60,000 bases of DNA from Owenia fusiformis (lineage: Eukaryota; Annelida; Polychaeta; Sabellida; Oweniidae). Location: assembly GCA_903813345.2 (NCBI GenBank), contig CAIIXF020000008.1, forward strand, positions 9,701,278 to 9,761,277, read 5' to 3'. Positions 27,301 through 42,026 of this stretch are shown one piece after another (the first letter of the stretch is position 1; every line of letters begins with the position of its first letter). The notes under the pieces were generated by a model. The model had not been told where the DNA came from, did not search any database, and saw nothing but the letters and a program-made list of their open reading frames with translations. A program made the position numbers and the translations under genes.

Positions 27301-30300
27301 AAAACAATTATAGATAAGATGTTACACGGGATCCCAACTCCTATCATTAATACTCCACCATATTTCCAAAGTTCTGATTCCCATTGTGTGTCTTTTGTGT
27401 AGTTCAAGGAAGAAGTGTTTATTTTTTCTGTGACATTATTGTGTTTAATAGTATGCGATTCAGTCCCTTTGTTCTCTTCACTCTCAAAAGAGACTGTGCC
27501 AGTTACCATAGGTAGTGAGGTAGCACCGAAAAATGTACCCGCTTCTGAACAAATTGAAATTACTTGTTTCTTATGTATTTTTATGTGATACTTCAGAAAA
27601 TTTTTGTCTGACGCGCCATATCCGGGGCGAAAGTTGTCAAAATTGGGTTTTTGACCCTAAAAAGGAAAATTACAGGGGGTACATTAACATCATTGAATAA
27701 TTCATTCAGTTAGTCTTCAATCATCATAATGATTTTATTGAGAGTTGATGAGATCATTTTTAGGTAGTATGCAAACTTTCAATGGTCTGTCACTCGTGGT
27801 TGCCATGGAAACCACACTTTTTGCTGAGAAAATCCTTAATTTTGGTAAAACATGTACCTGTACATAATATAGAATGTGGATTATTTTTCAAATCAACCGA
27901 TATCAGAACATTTTAGCACTCTAAAAATCACCAGGGCTGTCCAAACATTTGTTTAAAGAGAAAGAATATTGCAGTTTATATGACTGGTAAGTGTCAAAGA
28001 CCATACAATTACATAAGTGGTCAAAAGTGGGCGTCGCCCTCATAATAGTAGTTGATTGCCATTCTCTATAAATACAGAGTTTTACTTGACTTTTGAGATA
28101 CATTTATATTGAATTTCTTTGGTTATACTTAATATCAAGCATTTTTACATCTAAGTGTTATAGTTATTGCATGGGGATACAGGGGGGAGGGGGGAGGGGG
28201 GAGGGGGGGGGGTAGTAACAGAATTGGGAGGGGGCAGAGCTTATCAGCCTTAAGTGTAAATCTCATCTACATAGTTCTGGATTTCATAGGGTACAGCTTC
28301 TGGGTCTTATTATATTCATCTCAATATATAAGATATAAGAATTCTGCATGATTGGTAAGTGTCAAAGACCATAGAATTACACATGTGATCAAAAGTGGGC
28401 GTCGCCCTAATCATAGTATATGGTTCATTCTCTATAAATACAGAGTTTAACTTGACTTTTGAAGTACATTTACTTAAAAACATCTTTGATTTATACTTAA
28501 TGTCAAGCATTTCTGGTAAGTTATATATGTACATCTAATTGTAATAGTTATTGTCTGGGGGTGGAGGAGGGGGGGGAGAGTAACAGAATTGGAAATGGGC
28601 AGAGCTAATAAGCCTTAAATGTAAATCTCATTTATTTAGTTCTGGATTTCAAGGGGTGCATCTTCTGGATCTTCTTCACTTCTAGTTCTTCTTCATCTCA
28701 ATATATGGGATATTCCAATTTAGATGATTGGTAAGTGTCAAAGACCATACAATTACATAAGTGATCAAAAGTGGGTGTTGCTCTAACAATAGTAGATAAT
28801 TCATTCTCTATGAATATGGAGTTTAACTTGACTTTAAGATTTATTTTTTAAATTAAAACTTCTTTGATTACATTTAGTATTGTAATATTTATTCCCTGTG
28901 GGGGGGGGGGGCAAGGGGGGTAGTAGCAGAAATGGGAGGGGGCAGAGCCAATGGCCAGTCAGTCTTAAGTATTAATATCATAGTCTGATCATTTTCATTC
29001 ACCTCCCGATGTTAATATATTAATAATATCATGTGGGAGAATATACCACTACACTTGCAGATTTGAGAGTCATTCAGTTGAGTGTATCTATATGGCGCTC
29101 CACCTTTGCCTTTTAAAAAGGTGCTATTGCTATTGCCCCTTCTGCATGGCACTTCATCTGTGAATGTGTGAAGTGCTAGGAAGGCTGCATATATGTCAGG
29201 GTCTATATTGGAGGAAATACCACTGAGATCAGTCTTCATTTGTTTCCAACTCAAATATTCAGCAGCACACTTTGCTGTATTTGCTTTTTGTTTTCATCAT
29301 CATACAAGAACTAATTCCAATCTTTAGGGACTCATGTTTTTCTACCTCAAATAGGTCAAGGTGTCCCTCCCCTCTTCCAGCTTCCTTTATAGAAATTTTG
29401 ATGTAATTATCACATACAAAAACGAATCAATCTGCAATTGTAGAATCTTGAAAAAGTCTCCGCCAGATCCAGAAACAAAACTACCTTTCAAGTTGAATTA
29501 TGGTTTGGGATAGTTGGGGTTTGTTTTCCTTATGACTTGTATACATTTAGAAGTTTTCTTTTTCTTGCTGGGTTCTATTACAAATTTTGGTCCTTTCCCT
29601 TTGGCACTTGTGGGTACATGTTCATGCATAGGGATGTGTTTCTCTGTTCTTGCAAGAAGTCCAGTCAGTGTTCCTAGAGCCCAAGGCACAGGGCTCAATA
29701 GGAACTGCAGGAGACATTCTAGGCTAATTTTATGTTCTTAAGCAAGATCGAAGCTGTTCAAAGATGTTTCATTCAGAATGTATTTGTATAAGCTTGTTCT
29801 GAGTACTTTTTTACTGTCACTGTCACTGTTGCTGCTGTAGTTTGCTGCTATAGTTTTCAATTTCATATGTTTTATTAGATCATGAAATCTTTTTTTGTGC
29901 GGTTTTTGTCATCTTTATGTCTTCTTCTATACTTGCTATTTGTGCCTTTCCAAGGTCGTTATGGGTGTCACACTCATCTCATCTCTAGATAATTTTCCTA
30001 AGTTGGTCTAATGAATGACTGTCTGATTGTTGTAACCATCTCATCCATATAAAGCACTTATTGTCTGTATGGCCCATATTGCAAATCCTCGTAGTGAACC
30101 ACCAGATGGACTTGAATGGAAACTAAATGACTCCATATCTTTCCAGTGGGTATTGACTGATATTCTCATACAAGAGATTTGTACCCTATGAAATCCAGAA
30201 TTAAAAAGATGAGATTTATACTTAAAGGCAGATTAGATCTACACATTCTAATTCTGTTACTACTCACCCCTGCCCAAATGTAAAAACTATAATACTTACA

Positions 30301-33300
30301 CAGATGTATTTACCAGAAATGCTTGACATAAATTATAATAACAGCAGTTCAGTATAACTATGAATGTATCTCAAAAGTCAAGTTCAATTTTGTATTTATA
30401 CAAAGAACCAATCATCTACTATTATTAGGGTGACACTCCTTTTGATCGTTTATAAATATGTAATTGTATGGTGTTTGACAAATCCTGTAAATTGTAATAT
30501 CCCATATATTGAGATGAATATGAAGAAGACCCAGACGAGGTGCCCCATGAAATCCAGAACTATGCAGATGAGATTTATACTTAAGGCTGATTACCTCTGC
30601 CCCCTCCCTATTCTGTTACTACTCTCCCCCATCCTCCCCCAGGCAAGAACTATTCGTTAGATGTGCATTACTAACCAGAAATGCTTGAAATTAAGTATAA
30701 TCAAAGAAGTTGTAATGTAAATGTATCTCAAAAGTCAACTTAGACTCTGTATTTATAGAGAGAATCTATAAGGGCGACGCCCACTTTTGATCACTTGAGT
30801 AATTCTATGGTCTTTATACTTACCAATCATGCAGAATTATAATATCCTATAGATTCAGATGAATGTGAAGAAGACCCAGAAGATGAACCCTATGAAATCC
30901 AGAACTATGTAGATGAGATTTATACTTAAGGGTGATTAGCTTTGCCCTCTTCCAATTCTGTTACCCCCCCCCCCCCCCCCATCTACCCCCTCCCCAATGC
31001 AATAAGTATAACACTTACATGTACATTATTTACCAAAAATGCTTCATATTTAGTATAACCAAAGAACATCATTATAAATGTATCTCAAAAGTCAAGTAAA
31101 ACTCTGTATTTTTAGAGAATGGCAATCATCTACTATGATAAGGGCGACGTCCACTTTTGATCACTTATGTAATTGTATGGTCTTTGACACTCCCCAGCTA
31201 TGTTAATTGCAATATCCTTTATATTTAAATAAATGTTTAACTGCCCTTGTAATTTTGAAAATGCTAAAATGTTCTGATATCTGTTGATTTGAAAAATAAT
31301 CCACATTCTATATTATGTACAGGTACAGGTTTTACCAAAATTAAGGATTTTCTCAGCAAAAATTGTGGTTTCCATGGCAACCAGGAGTGACAGACCATTG
31401 AAACTTTGCATACTACCTAAAAATGATCTTATCAGCTCTCGATAAAATTATTATGATGATTGAAGATGAACTGAATGAATTATTCAATGATGATAATGTA
31501 CCCCCTGTAATTTTCCTTTTTAGGGTCAAAAACCCAATTTTGACAACTTTCGCCCCGGACACGGCGCATCAGACAAAAATTTTCTGAAGTATCACATAAA
31601 AATACATAAGAAACAAGTAATTTCAATTTGTTCAGAAGCGGGTACATTTTTCGGTGCTACCTCACTAACTACCAGAAATGCTGTATCAGTCACAAAGGAT
31701 GCTACATCTCCTGTGTTTTCACTTAATGTTGTTCCACTGATTTGTTGTTTTTGATTCACCATGGTAACACCATGTGACATCATTCCAAAGAAGAAGAACT
31801 GTATCAGCATTTTTTGATTCATCATTACGAATATTGTTTTGTTTTTTTGGGGTTTATTTTGGTACAGGTGATGTCTCTCTTCCTGCAGAATCAATGGTTT
31901 TTGATGTTATAACTTATACTACAAAATATTAAAACTTCATCTATTTTTTATTAATTTACAAGCTCTCATTCTAACACTTTGTAAAGTAATTATGAAAAAG
32001 TGAACTATACAAGAAATTGGAAGTTATTTTTCTCTCCTAGCTTAGTGTCTTAATATTTTAGACCTGGATTATATTCTGCATAGCAGGAGATATGATACAG
32101 TAACAACTGATTGATAAGATCATATAATAGTTCCTCATTTCACCTGAAAGGTATACCATATCAGTGTTCACTCTAGCAGTTTAGCAATGAAGCGCAGAAT
32201 ACTGTTGAAATTAGAAAAAAATAACCTGTTGAAAATTTATTAAGGTGTGAATGTGAATATGAAGATTTACTATGAAACGATTTTAAGTTTTAAGAGCTTT
32301 ATGTTTAGATTTTTAGTAAATATAAAACTATGCACCCCTGCATTGGGTGAGGAAAGGAATTAATAATATATATCTGATTTGATCTATTGTTTGATTAAAA
32401 AAACTATTATCTGGGTAGATTTCAATCAAGGAATTATATATCGGATTTGATCCTTTTTTACTAAAAATACATGTAAACGTATAACACACATTTAGTGAAA
32501 ATGTCTAATTTGCTCCAGGAAATATTTCATTCGGTTGAATTTACAGTGGTGAAGTTATAAATAATATAATGACAAAGTTTGTAGGAAGAAAATTCTTGTA
32601 GGAAGAATTTTATTGTGTAATGGTTCATCTACTATGTAACAGAAACAATGACAAATGTCATGTGTTTATTTAACATATAGGTTACTCTACCTTAAACTAT
32701 ATACTTTCCCTTAAAATGAGTGTTTGAAAAAATCTCTTAATAATCCCATTAACATGATTAATCCAAATGAAAATTTCCACAAATGTTTTTAGATTTATGA
32801 AATTGTTTATGGCACAATGTCATTTAAAGTATATCATAGCATAACATTTACATGTACCAGTTTTATGTAATAAATGCAAATATCCCAAAAGGCCATAGTA
32901 AATGAACCATGATATAAAAATGATTACTTTTGATGAATGTATGAATGTTGTGAATGAATAATTATCATTGTGTGTCATTTATATTCTTGTTTTATCAGTG
33001 TGGAGATTCATTCATTTACTAGTTCATATTAATTCAAAGTTACAAAATTAATTGTCATGATGAACTGAGAGTAGAGCATATTCTTTCATTCATTAGTAAT
33101 ATCATTTTCGAAATCATAAAGAATGCCAAGATTATAGCAATTAAACATCTCAAATAGATATTTTTAATCACTACATATAGAGCTTATTTACTGGCAATTA
33201 GCGTATACATATAAAAATATTTTCTGAGACTTGAGAATTTGCATTAAATGTCACTCCAAATTGAAACTTCTAATTGGGTTTGGAGGCGAAGTCTCATGAG

Positions 33301-36300
33301 TTGTCCGGATATAACCAAGCAACTACCTTAATTCACATGCTTTTACCCAAGAAACTCACAAATGTTTTCCCCAGTAAACCCTTAAACACATCCCTAAGTA
33401 GAAGGCTTTTGAAAGTCCAGTAACCTATTACATTAATGAAATGAACCTCTACAAGTTGAATACCTGCCAAGTCGAACACTGTTTTGAGGTACCAAAAAAT
33501 AAAGTACAAATATACATGTAAATTGGTCTTGAACCCTTTTGTACCCAATTGAGCATAATAGAATTCACAAAATATTGACAAGTTAAGAAAATGAAATCCA
33601 CCTACTAAGGTCACCTATTGGGCATAGGATACAAAATATAACAAACATGCAGAATAACACTAATAATGTGTATTCTCTGATCTCACATGTATACTTCCAG
33701 AATTATTTTATGATAAGATGTGTCCAAATTGTACACTATACATCTATTTCGCTCTTTAATTAACTCAAATCTATATTTGACTTGCAGAAAAGTAGTATGG
33801 GAATGATGGAAACAGAAAAGCGTGTCAGTATGATCTTTGTGCAGAGTAGTGGATTCAAGGATTCCTGTTTGCCATACCCTAAGCAAGTCGTTGATGCAGT
33901 ACATTATAAGATGCCTATCATTGCTAACCAGCGCAATGATAACCTTCTCACCATCATAAAGGTACCTTAATATTCTTTAGTATTTATTAACAGATCATGT
34001 ATCTACTTGTATGTAAATATTATTGCATAATCATTTGTGAAATGAAAATAGAAAAAGAGTTGATTGAAAATAAATTAACCAACTAATATAAGGGAGTCAT
34101 ATCTGTAGACATTCTCAACAAAAAATCATTGTGTCAAAATAAGAGAACAATGAATTTATCAATTCAATTTTTAAATTCTCCGTGTGGAATTGCACCCCAG
34201 ATTCATGTATCTGCAATAAATTTAAAAATCTTTATTTAAAACCAAGTTGATCTATTATGCATGATAAATTGATGGTAAAAATAAAATAATGAAGAACTAT
34301 CATTTATTTCCAAAGGGAGCATCAAAGAAGCTAGACACATACCCAGAGTCTGTTGAAGATTTTGTTGAGCATTTATCATTCCTGAGTCGCATGCAGAGTG
34401 AGATGCCTGCCCTTGATAAAGAGTTTGCCATTGTAACGAAGCTGTTCACTATCGCCCAAGAGTTCCATGTTGCTCTGGAGCCTGAGGAGTTTGCACTGTA
34501 TCAGACCCTGGCTCCAAGCTTTCAGCATCTCAAAGTAAGTGGACTTTAAGTAAGCTTCATTGTAAAGGGATGATGCAGTATTGACACTAGAAAATGGGAG
34601 CTTAATAGAATTTGTTTTTGAAAATGGGTTAAATTGTTTGAAGAAAAAATACTTGTTAGGAAATAAGTATGACAACATATTGAAACTGTATAAAAGTAAT
34701 TGATTGAGGAAATAGAGAGGCCCGGTCTGTTTGGTTGTGACTCTTTTAGTGATCAGTTTTGTAAACTCAGCATTAAATGTCAGTTTAGAAGCTCCAGGGA
34801 GTAGAATCATTAGATGCTAATGTTAATGTTATATTCTTTATATTCTATTTATCATTTTGTATTGTGAAGTTATCAGATAATTATACATATTTTATTTTTT
34901 TCAGTCTACAATATTATTCTGTGATGCTAAGAAAGATGAAAACATTCAGAAATTCAGTAAAGATCTCGATACTTTGGTCTATGAGATCCGTCACAAAATT
35001 GATGATCTCCGGAACCGTGTACGTGATCCTATTCTCCTTAGTGATGACACTTTGGCCACTGTGGCCTTGGAGAACATTAAATACATCACTGATGAAGTGA
35101 ATGACTTGTCCAATAAAGCTAAGAGTTACGCATCGTACCAGGATAGATTTGGAAGCTCTTTATCAGCTGGAAAGAAAATGGAGTAAGTGAAATATTTACA
35201 TATCGTATATTCCAGTAATTTGAATCTATCAGATTATAGAATTAAAACACAAAATCACAGGTTGAAAATGCATCATATGTGTTCTAATTTTCATTACTTT
35301 ATTGCGAACATGACTACAAAGCAGTAGTGTTGTACTGTTTTAAGTCTATGTATTACAAAACAAACTAAACATTTTTTCATGGTAATTTTGATTCACTGCG
35401 GCACTATATATCACTCTACTAATAGTAATAAGCACAAAATGGATGAAGCATATATTCACATAGCTATAGGTTTCACTTTTACATTCTTGCATATTTTGGT
35501 CATTTGCAGTGAGTACACTCTGTTGGATCGTAGAGATGAAAGCCTAAGTGCGGCTGCGGTTCAAGCTGAACTGTCTGAGATTGAGAGAGACTTGACTCTG
35601 AGACGTCTTTTATGGGAATCTCAAGAGGAGTGGATAATGTTAGTGGATGAATGGACCTCCACACCATTTGAGAAGTTGAATGTAGATAGTTTGCAGAAGG
35701 GAGTGAATAGATACATACAGACTGTGTATATGTTGGAGAAAGGTTAGTGTTGTGTAAAGTGTAATAGTTGTGACTACACATTACAGAAATTATGTATTAT
35801 TTCACATTTTGCTATTTATGTATTTTAGAAATGAATAATATCAATGAGCCTGGTTATGCTTGTCTTTTGCTGTCATGTTATTTTTATCGTACCTAAAAAG
35901 GGTATGATATTATGGTCAGCTTGTCTACTTAGAGATTATGACTATGCTTTGGATCCTAGTAAAATTATACACAAGTCTGTATTGAACATGTACATGTAAG
36001 TCAATACTTTATGTTGTTACCCCATCTTCAACAGGTTATAGTTAAAGAAATATATGTACACTTTAATTCTTATTTCTTATTGCCCAGGTTTGCCTCACAA
36101 TGAAGTTGTGCCAAAGTTAAAGAACCGTGTCTTTGACTTCAAACAAGGCATGCCAGTAATAGTCTCTCTACGCAACCCATCACTCAGGCCCCGGCATTGG
36201 AGCAAGATTGAGGAAGTCATTGGAAAGGAGATTCAACGTGGTAACAAATTTACCCTTGGCAAGCTGCTTGAGATGGCTATATTCCAGCATAAAGATAAGA

Positions 36301-39300
36301 TACAGGATATATCTACAACTGCTAGTAATGAGGCAACGTTAGAGATTATGTTGCAAAAGGTATGTTCATAAACTCCCTTGTGTTACTATATGGTTGATAT
36401 TGATAATGCAAATAATAAGTACGTCATGAGATTTATTTCAAGGCAAAACAAATGTGTATAGCACAAGAATATTAAACACCCAAGAGCACAAATCATGAGA
36501 TTCAGAAGTAGAACATTTGTGCATAAATGTTACAAATGCTTAGAATAAACAGTTGAGAATATACCCAATCCAATTAAACTATATATGTAGTAATCAAAAA
36601 GAGTCAACTAATACATGATGAATATTTCCATTATTTAATTATTATTTTCTAGGTCATTGATCTGTGGCAAAATACTGACTTCCGATTGGTTGCTCATCAA
36701 GGTCGTGATACTTACATCATCGCAGGTGCCGATGATCTTATGGCCCAACTCGAAGAAAGTCAAGTTACCATAGCAACAATTCGAGGATCACGTTATGTGA
36801 CACCCATAAAAGGAAATGTTGAAGAATGGGAAAGAAAGTTGACATTATTTGCGAGGACTTTAGATGAGTGGATGACATGTCAAAGAAATTGGCTCTATCT
36901 TGAGCAGATATTTTCTACTCCAGACATCCAGAGGTTAGTTCATCCTTTTAGAAAAGATAAAGTAAATTAGACTGATAAAGTATTGTTCAAAATGATTTAC
37001 CTGGTCATTTATAAATATTAGATTGAATCTAATCTAGACTGAAAATTCATGATATTATAAATGTATTAAACAGGGGGTCATTAACAGAAACTTCGTAAAG
37101 TTATGAATTCATAAATCAATTATTGTAACCATGGATATAATGTTAGAGAACAATGGATTTTATGAATTCTTGACTTTACAGAGTTTCTGTAAATGGCCCC
37201 CAGGTTACTTGTGTATTGTTACAGATATTTAATAATTTATTATTCCTTCCAATTTACTATAAACATTGAAAATGAAGAATTCAGGTTGAAAATTCATATT
37301 TCTTATTTAGGCAACTCCCTTCTGAAGCCAAGATGTTTGCATCAGTAGACAAGTCACTTAAGGATATCATGCGAAAGACAGAGGATCGACCCAATGCTCT
37401 GAAGGCAGCCACTGCAGCAGGGGTTCTAGAGATGTTGCAGGCCGCTAACGCAAACCTTGAAAAGATACAGAAATGCTTAGAGGTATGCAACTATTTTCTA
37501 TAGTAGAAATTGTTTTAATCTGTAAGATTTTTCTGTTGATTTTATTGTAGATGCCGCTATATACATTTTGGTGGAATTTATGCTAGTCCATCAGTAGTAC
37601 TGAATTTGCTACTAGTAATTGTAGGAATTCCAAAAAGTACAAACTATATATATTATTTTCTTCATATGAATGTACCATATTCTGGGACTTTCTATTCTAT
37701 TGATAGACTTTTTATTTGTTTTAACTTTTAGGACTACTTGGAGACAAAGCGCCTTGTGTTCCCAAGGTTTTATTTCCTCAGTAATGATGACTTACTAGAT
37801 ATATTGGCCCAGTCTAAGAACCCAGAAGCTGTACAGGTTAGTCTCTATATATTACCTTTTCATCATTGTACCAGTACACCCCATTTCCAAAGAGTTAGTT
37901 ATATACATTAAGTAGAACAAAGGTTATTAATCTAGAATATTTGAAGCTGGCAAAAATGACAAATGACAAAGATATTGTCCAAATCTATCCTATTGTATTA
38001 TGATAAAGAAGCAAGAATTGTAGGGCTAATGGATCATTGGATTGTAAATTCTTTTATAGAAAACTGAACACATAAAAATCTTTAGTTTTCATGGAATGGA
38101 AATGGAATGTGAACTTTGTGATTTTCCTGAAACTTAAAATACAATGTAGTTGCTCATTAGATTATGATTCTACATGTAAGTTTAGTGGCTCAATGTATTG
38201 TATCAAAGGATAAAGAATGTTGACTAAGTTATGTTCTCTAATATAAGACACATGTCATGAAACAAAAGGTATTTATCAATTATCTTTTTTTATTATTAAA
38301 ATATTTTGATATAAATATACTTTACAATATAATAATACAAGTACATACAAGGGTCGTTCGAATAGTATGAATAGGTAGAGAACCATATATAATATAATGC
38401 TCACTGACATGTTCTTGTATGTGAAAGTACATCAACATGAATACATGCTCATGCATTTCATCAATTGATATCACCAGATTCACAAGTCTTAAATATTTGA
38501 TAGCAATTGTGCATATAATGACAGTAAATGTCAGATGTGTACCACTAGTACAGCTATCAAATGTTTGAATGTGCCATTTCCTTTTAGTTTCTGCTTCTAT
38601 TTTGAAATGGCTTTGTGGTTTGAGACAGTCATGTCAACAATAAATATAAATGTACAGTATTAACTCACATCTGTACAGAAACAAAATAATATTAAGGACA
38701 TCACAAATATACAATATGTTTTCTAAGTTACACTCAAATATACCAAGTGTCTAATGAAGCTTTGATTGCTCTTTTACACAGGTGTTCCCTGTGCAATAAT
38801 TCACACAGAATACCTTTATAATATATTTGAACTCTCATAGTTGGAAATATTACAAGTGCAGAGTGCATGCACTAAGCATTGCAATTGGTTAGTGTGTACA
38901 GTTCTAATATTGAAGGATTATATGGCAAAAGCTAACTATGGGCTTCAATAACACTAATAAATATGTCTACATTGATGCATTGCAAGTAAAACCATACATG
39001 TGTCCAAATCATGAATCTAAATGCTATATCCTAAACCATATTAAATAATTATAGATTTTATAAACATGGTAATAACAACTAATTGCTGTAATGAACTTGT
39101 TTTTTCATAAAATCAAAGTAATTTATCTTTTATCAGCAATACAATCCACATACATATGATTTGCAATTGCAACATTCCCCTATCAAAAATCTTATCACAT
39201 GCATGTCATCTGACAGTTTGTTGCCTAAAATACTAAACACACTACACATACACTTCACTTGCATGATGACTTTGTTCAACTTAGTCATCTTCCATGTACC

Positions 39301-41065
39301 AGTCATCCTCCACACTTTCCATGTCACTAAAGTCACTCGCATCAGGGACAACTACATATTGTGGCCTGTTGTCCTCGTGTGTATCATTTTCCTCACTGTC
39401 AGAATCATAAATGCTCAGACTACTATTACTGTTTTCTGTGTCATTTCCATAATTGTCCGAGTCATTTTCATGATTGGTTCTATGTTCTTTATTTAGAATC
39501 CTGTCTCTATCATGATCTATACTGTCGTCTGTGTCATTTTGATTGTTATCAGTGTCTATGCACTCATCTTTACCGTACATGTCGACATTGTCTTTGTCAG
39601 ATTTTTCATCAGGAGAGGGATATAAAGCTTCAGCTGATTTAATCAGATATTTACACCCCATACAGCTGATATAAACTTTCAATTTTCTTGCTGTTGGAAA
39701 TTTGTCAATGTCTCCCTTATATTTAACACATGATCTGGCTGCAAGTGCGGAGTATTTATGCAACCATGTTGCTTTAACTTCAGTATTTGATTTCATACAA
39801 TCCTTAAACAATGAACTTGTTTCAGGCTGAGATTGTTTGACTCTAAACATGATGTCTTGGGTACAACCAACATATTCAAATCTCAAGAGCATGTCATAGA
39901 TAATACTAAGTGTTGTACAGGGAAACGTTTCTATGCTTTCCATGAATTTTTCACTTAACACTGCATTTAGGTTTTCTAGTCCAAAATGAGCACCATGGAT
40001 CAACAATTCCTCATAGATATTCAATGTTGATAACCCTGGTTTTATTTTGGTCAGAAATAGTGCTGTCCTACCATGTTTCTCTCTTGCATTGATGTGACCC
40101 CCTGCATGTACTAATGTTGAGCAGCAGGTTTCACAACCATTCATACATGCAAACATTAGTGCCGTGATCCTATCTCTGTCATGGACATTCACATTTACAC
40201 CTGCTTCCACTAGCATTCTAACAGCATAACACTGATCAAACCAACTAGCATACATCAAAGCTGTTTTCCCATGTTCATCAGTAGAATGAAGCTCTTCATC
40301 TAATTCTATCAATTTCTTTACTATATCACTGTATTTAGCATGTTTTAAAAACTGCATTAAAGGGGTTTTTGATTCAGGCAAATGTTTCTTGCATTCTTGG
40401 AATGCTAAATGCCATGTTTCATGTTTGTTAACATTTACATCTGCATCATGATTCAGCAATGTTTCTATTATTTTAGGGTTGAATGTTGAAATAGCAATAG
40501 ATAATGCTGTTTTATCAGCATAAGTTGATATGTTCACATTAACACCACTCTCGATAAGTAATTTCAGACATTCAACACCATAACTATACCTAGATGCAGC
40601 AGCAGCAGCAGCAACAATTAGAGCATTATCGCCATTATTATTCTGCACATTCACATCAATACCACTCTCAATAAGTAATTTCAGACATCTAACACCATAA
40701 CTGTCCCAAGAAGCAGCAGCATCAGCAGCAACAATTAAAGCGTTATCGCCATTATTATTCTGCACATTCACATCAATTCCACTCTCAATAAGTAATTTCA
40801 GACATTCAACACCAGAACTATACCTAGAAGCAGCAGCAGCAGCAGCAGCAACAATTAAAGCGTTATCGCCATTATTATTCTTCACATTCACATCAATACC
40901 ACTCTCAATAAGTAATTTCAGACATTCAACACCATAACTGTCCCAAGAAGCAGCAGCATCAGCAGCAACAATTAAAGCGTTATCGCCATTATTATTCTGC
41001 ACATTCACATCAATTCCACTCTCAATAAGTAATTTCAGACATTCAACACCAGAACTATACCTAGA

Positions 41066-41096
<31 letters not shown>

Positions 41097-41199
41097 ATTA
41101 AAGCGTTATCGCCATTATTATTCTTCACATTCACATCAATACCACTCTCAATAAGTAATTTCAGACATCTAACACCATAACTACGCCTTAATAAAGAAT

Positions 41200-41234
<35 letters not shown>

Positions 41235-41586
41235 ATTAAAGCGTTATCGCCATTATTATTCTTCACATTCACATCAATACCACTCTCAATAAGTAATTTC
41301 AGACATTCAACACCATAACTATACCTAGATGCAGCAGCAGCAGCAGCAGCAGCAGCAACAATTAGAGCATTATCGCCATTATTAAGCTGCACATTCACAT
41401 CAATACCACTCTCAATAAGTAATTTCAGACATTCAACACCAGAACTATACCTAGAAGCAGCAGCAGCAGCAGCAGCAGCAACAATTAAAGCGTTATCGCC
41501 ATTATTATTCTTCACATTCACATCAATACCACTCTCAATAAGTAATTTCAGACATCTAACACCATAACTACGCCTTAATAAAGAAT

Positions 41587-41618
<32 letters not shown>

Positions 41619-41714
41619 ATTAAAGCGTTATCGCCATTATTATTCTGCACATTCACATCAATACCACTCTCAATAAGTAATTTCAGACATTCAACACCAT
41701 AACTATACCTAGAT

Positions 41715-41768
<54 letters not shown>

Positions 41769-41994
41769 ATTAGAGCATTATCGCCATTATTAAGCTGCAC
41801 ATTCACATCAATACCACTCTCAATAAGTAATTTCAGACATTCAACACCAGAACTATACCTAGAAGCAGCAGCAGCAGCAGCAGCAGCAACAATTAAAGCG
41901 TTATCGCCATTATTATTCTTCACATTCACATCAATACCACTCTCAATAAGTAATTTCAGACATCTAACACCATAACTACGCCTTAATAAAGAAT

Positions 41995-42026
<32 letters not shown>

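Larger units (their letters stand above)
22293..27509 (-). pseudogene. rhodopsin-like peptide GPCR interrupted by a DIRS-like retrotransposon
   Basis: Class A seven-transmembrane receptor on the minus strand, in two parts: 27509-27135 (N-terminus, TM1, TM2, start of TM3) and 23048-22293 (rest of TM3 to the C-terminus). Part 1 has N-glycosylation sequons ([14 protein letters not shown]), TM1 [19 protein letters not shown] and TM2 [13 protein letters not shown], then WPCKI with the extracellular disulfide cysteine. Part 2 continues [14 protein letters not shown], has IERC in place of DRY, and [14 protein letters not shown] at the NPxxY/helix 8 position. Both parts meet at codon borders, giving a 376-residue receptor without the insert. 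It resembles FMRFamide/neuropeptide-type receptors; the ligand is unknown. As sequenced it cannot make a normal receptor unless the insert is spliced out or this is one of two alleles. Confidence 0.8.

Noticed and set aside
22293-27509. The two receptor halves as two separate genes.
   Set aside because: Each half lacks the other's transmembrane helices and they meet exactly at the borders of the DIRS-like element.
39161-39642. Plus-strand ORFs over the ankyrin gene's 3' end.
   Set aside because: His/Cys/Phe-rich shadows of the acidic Asp/Asn/Glu tail coded on the minus strand.
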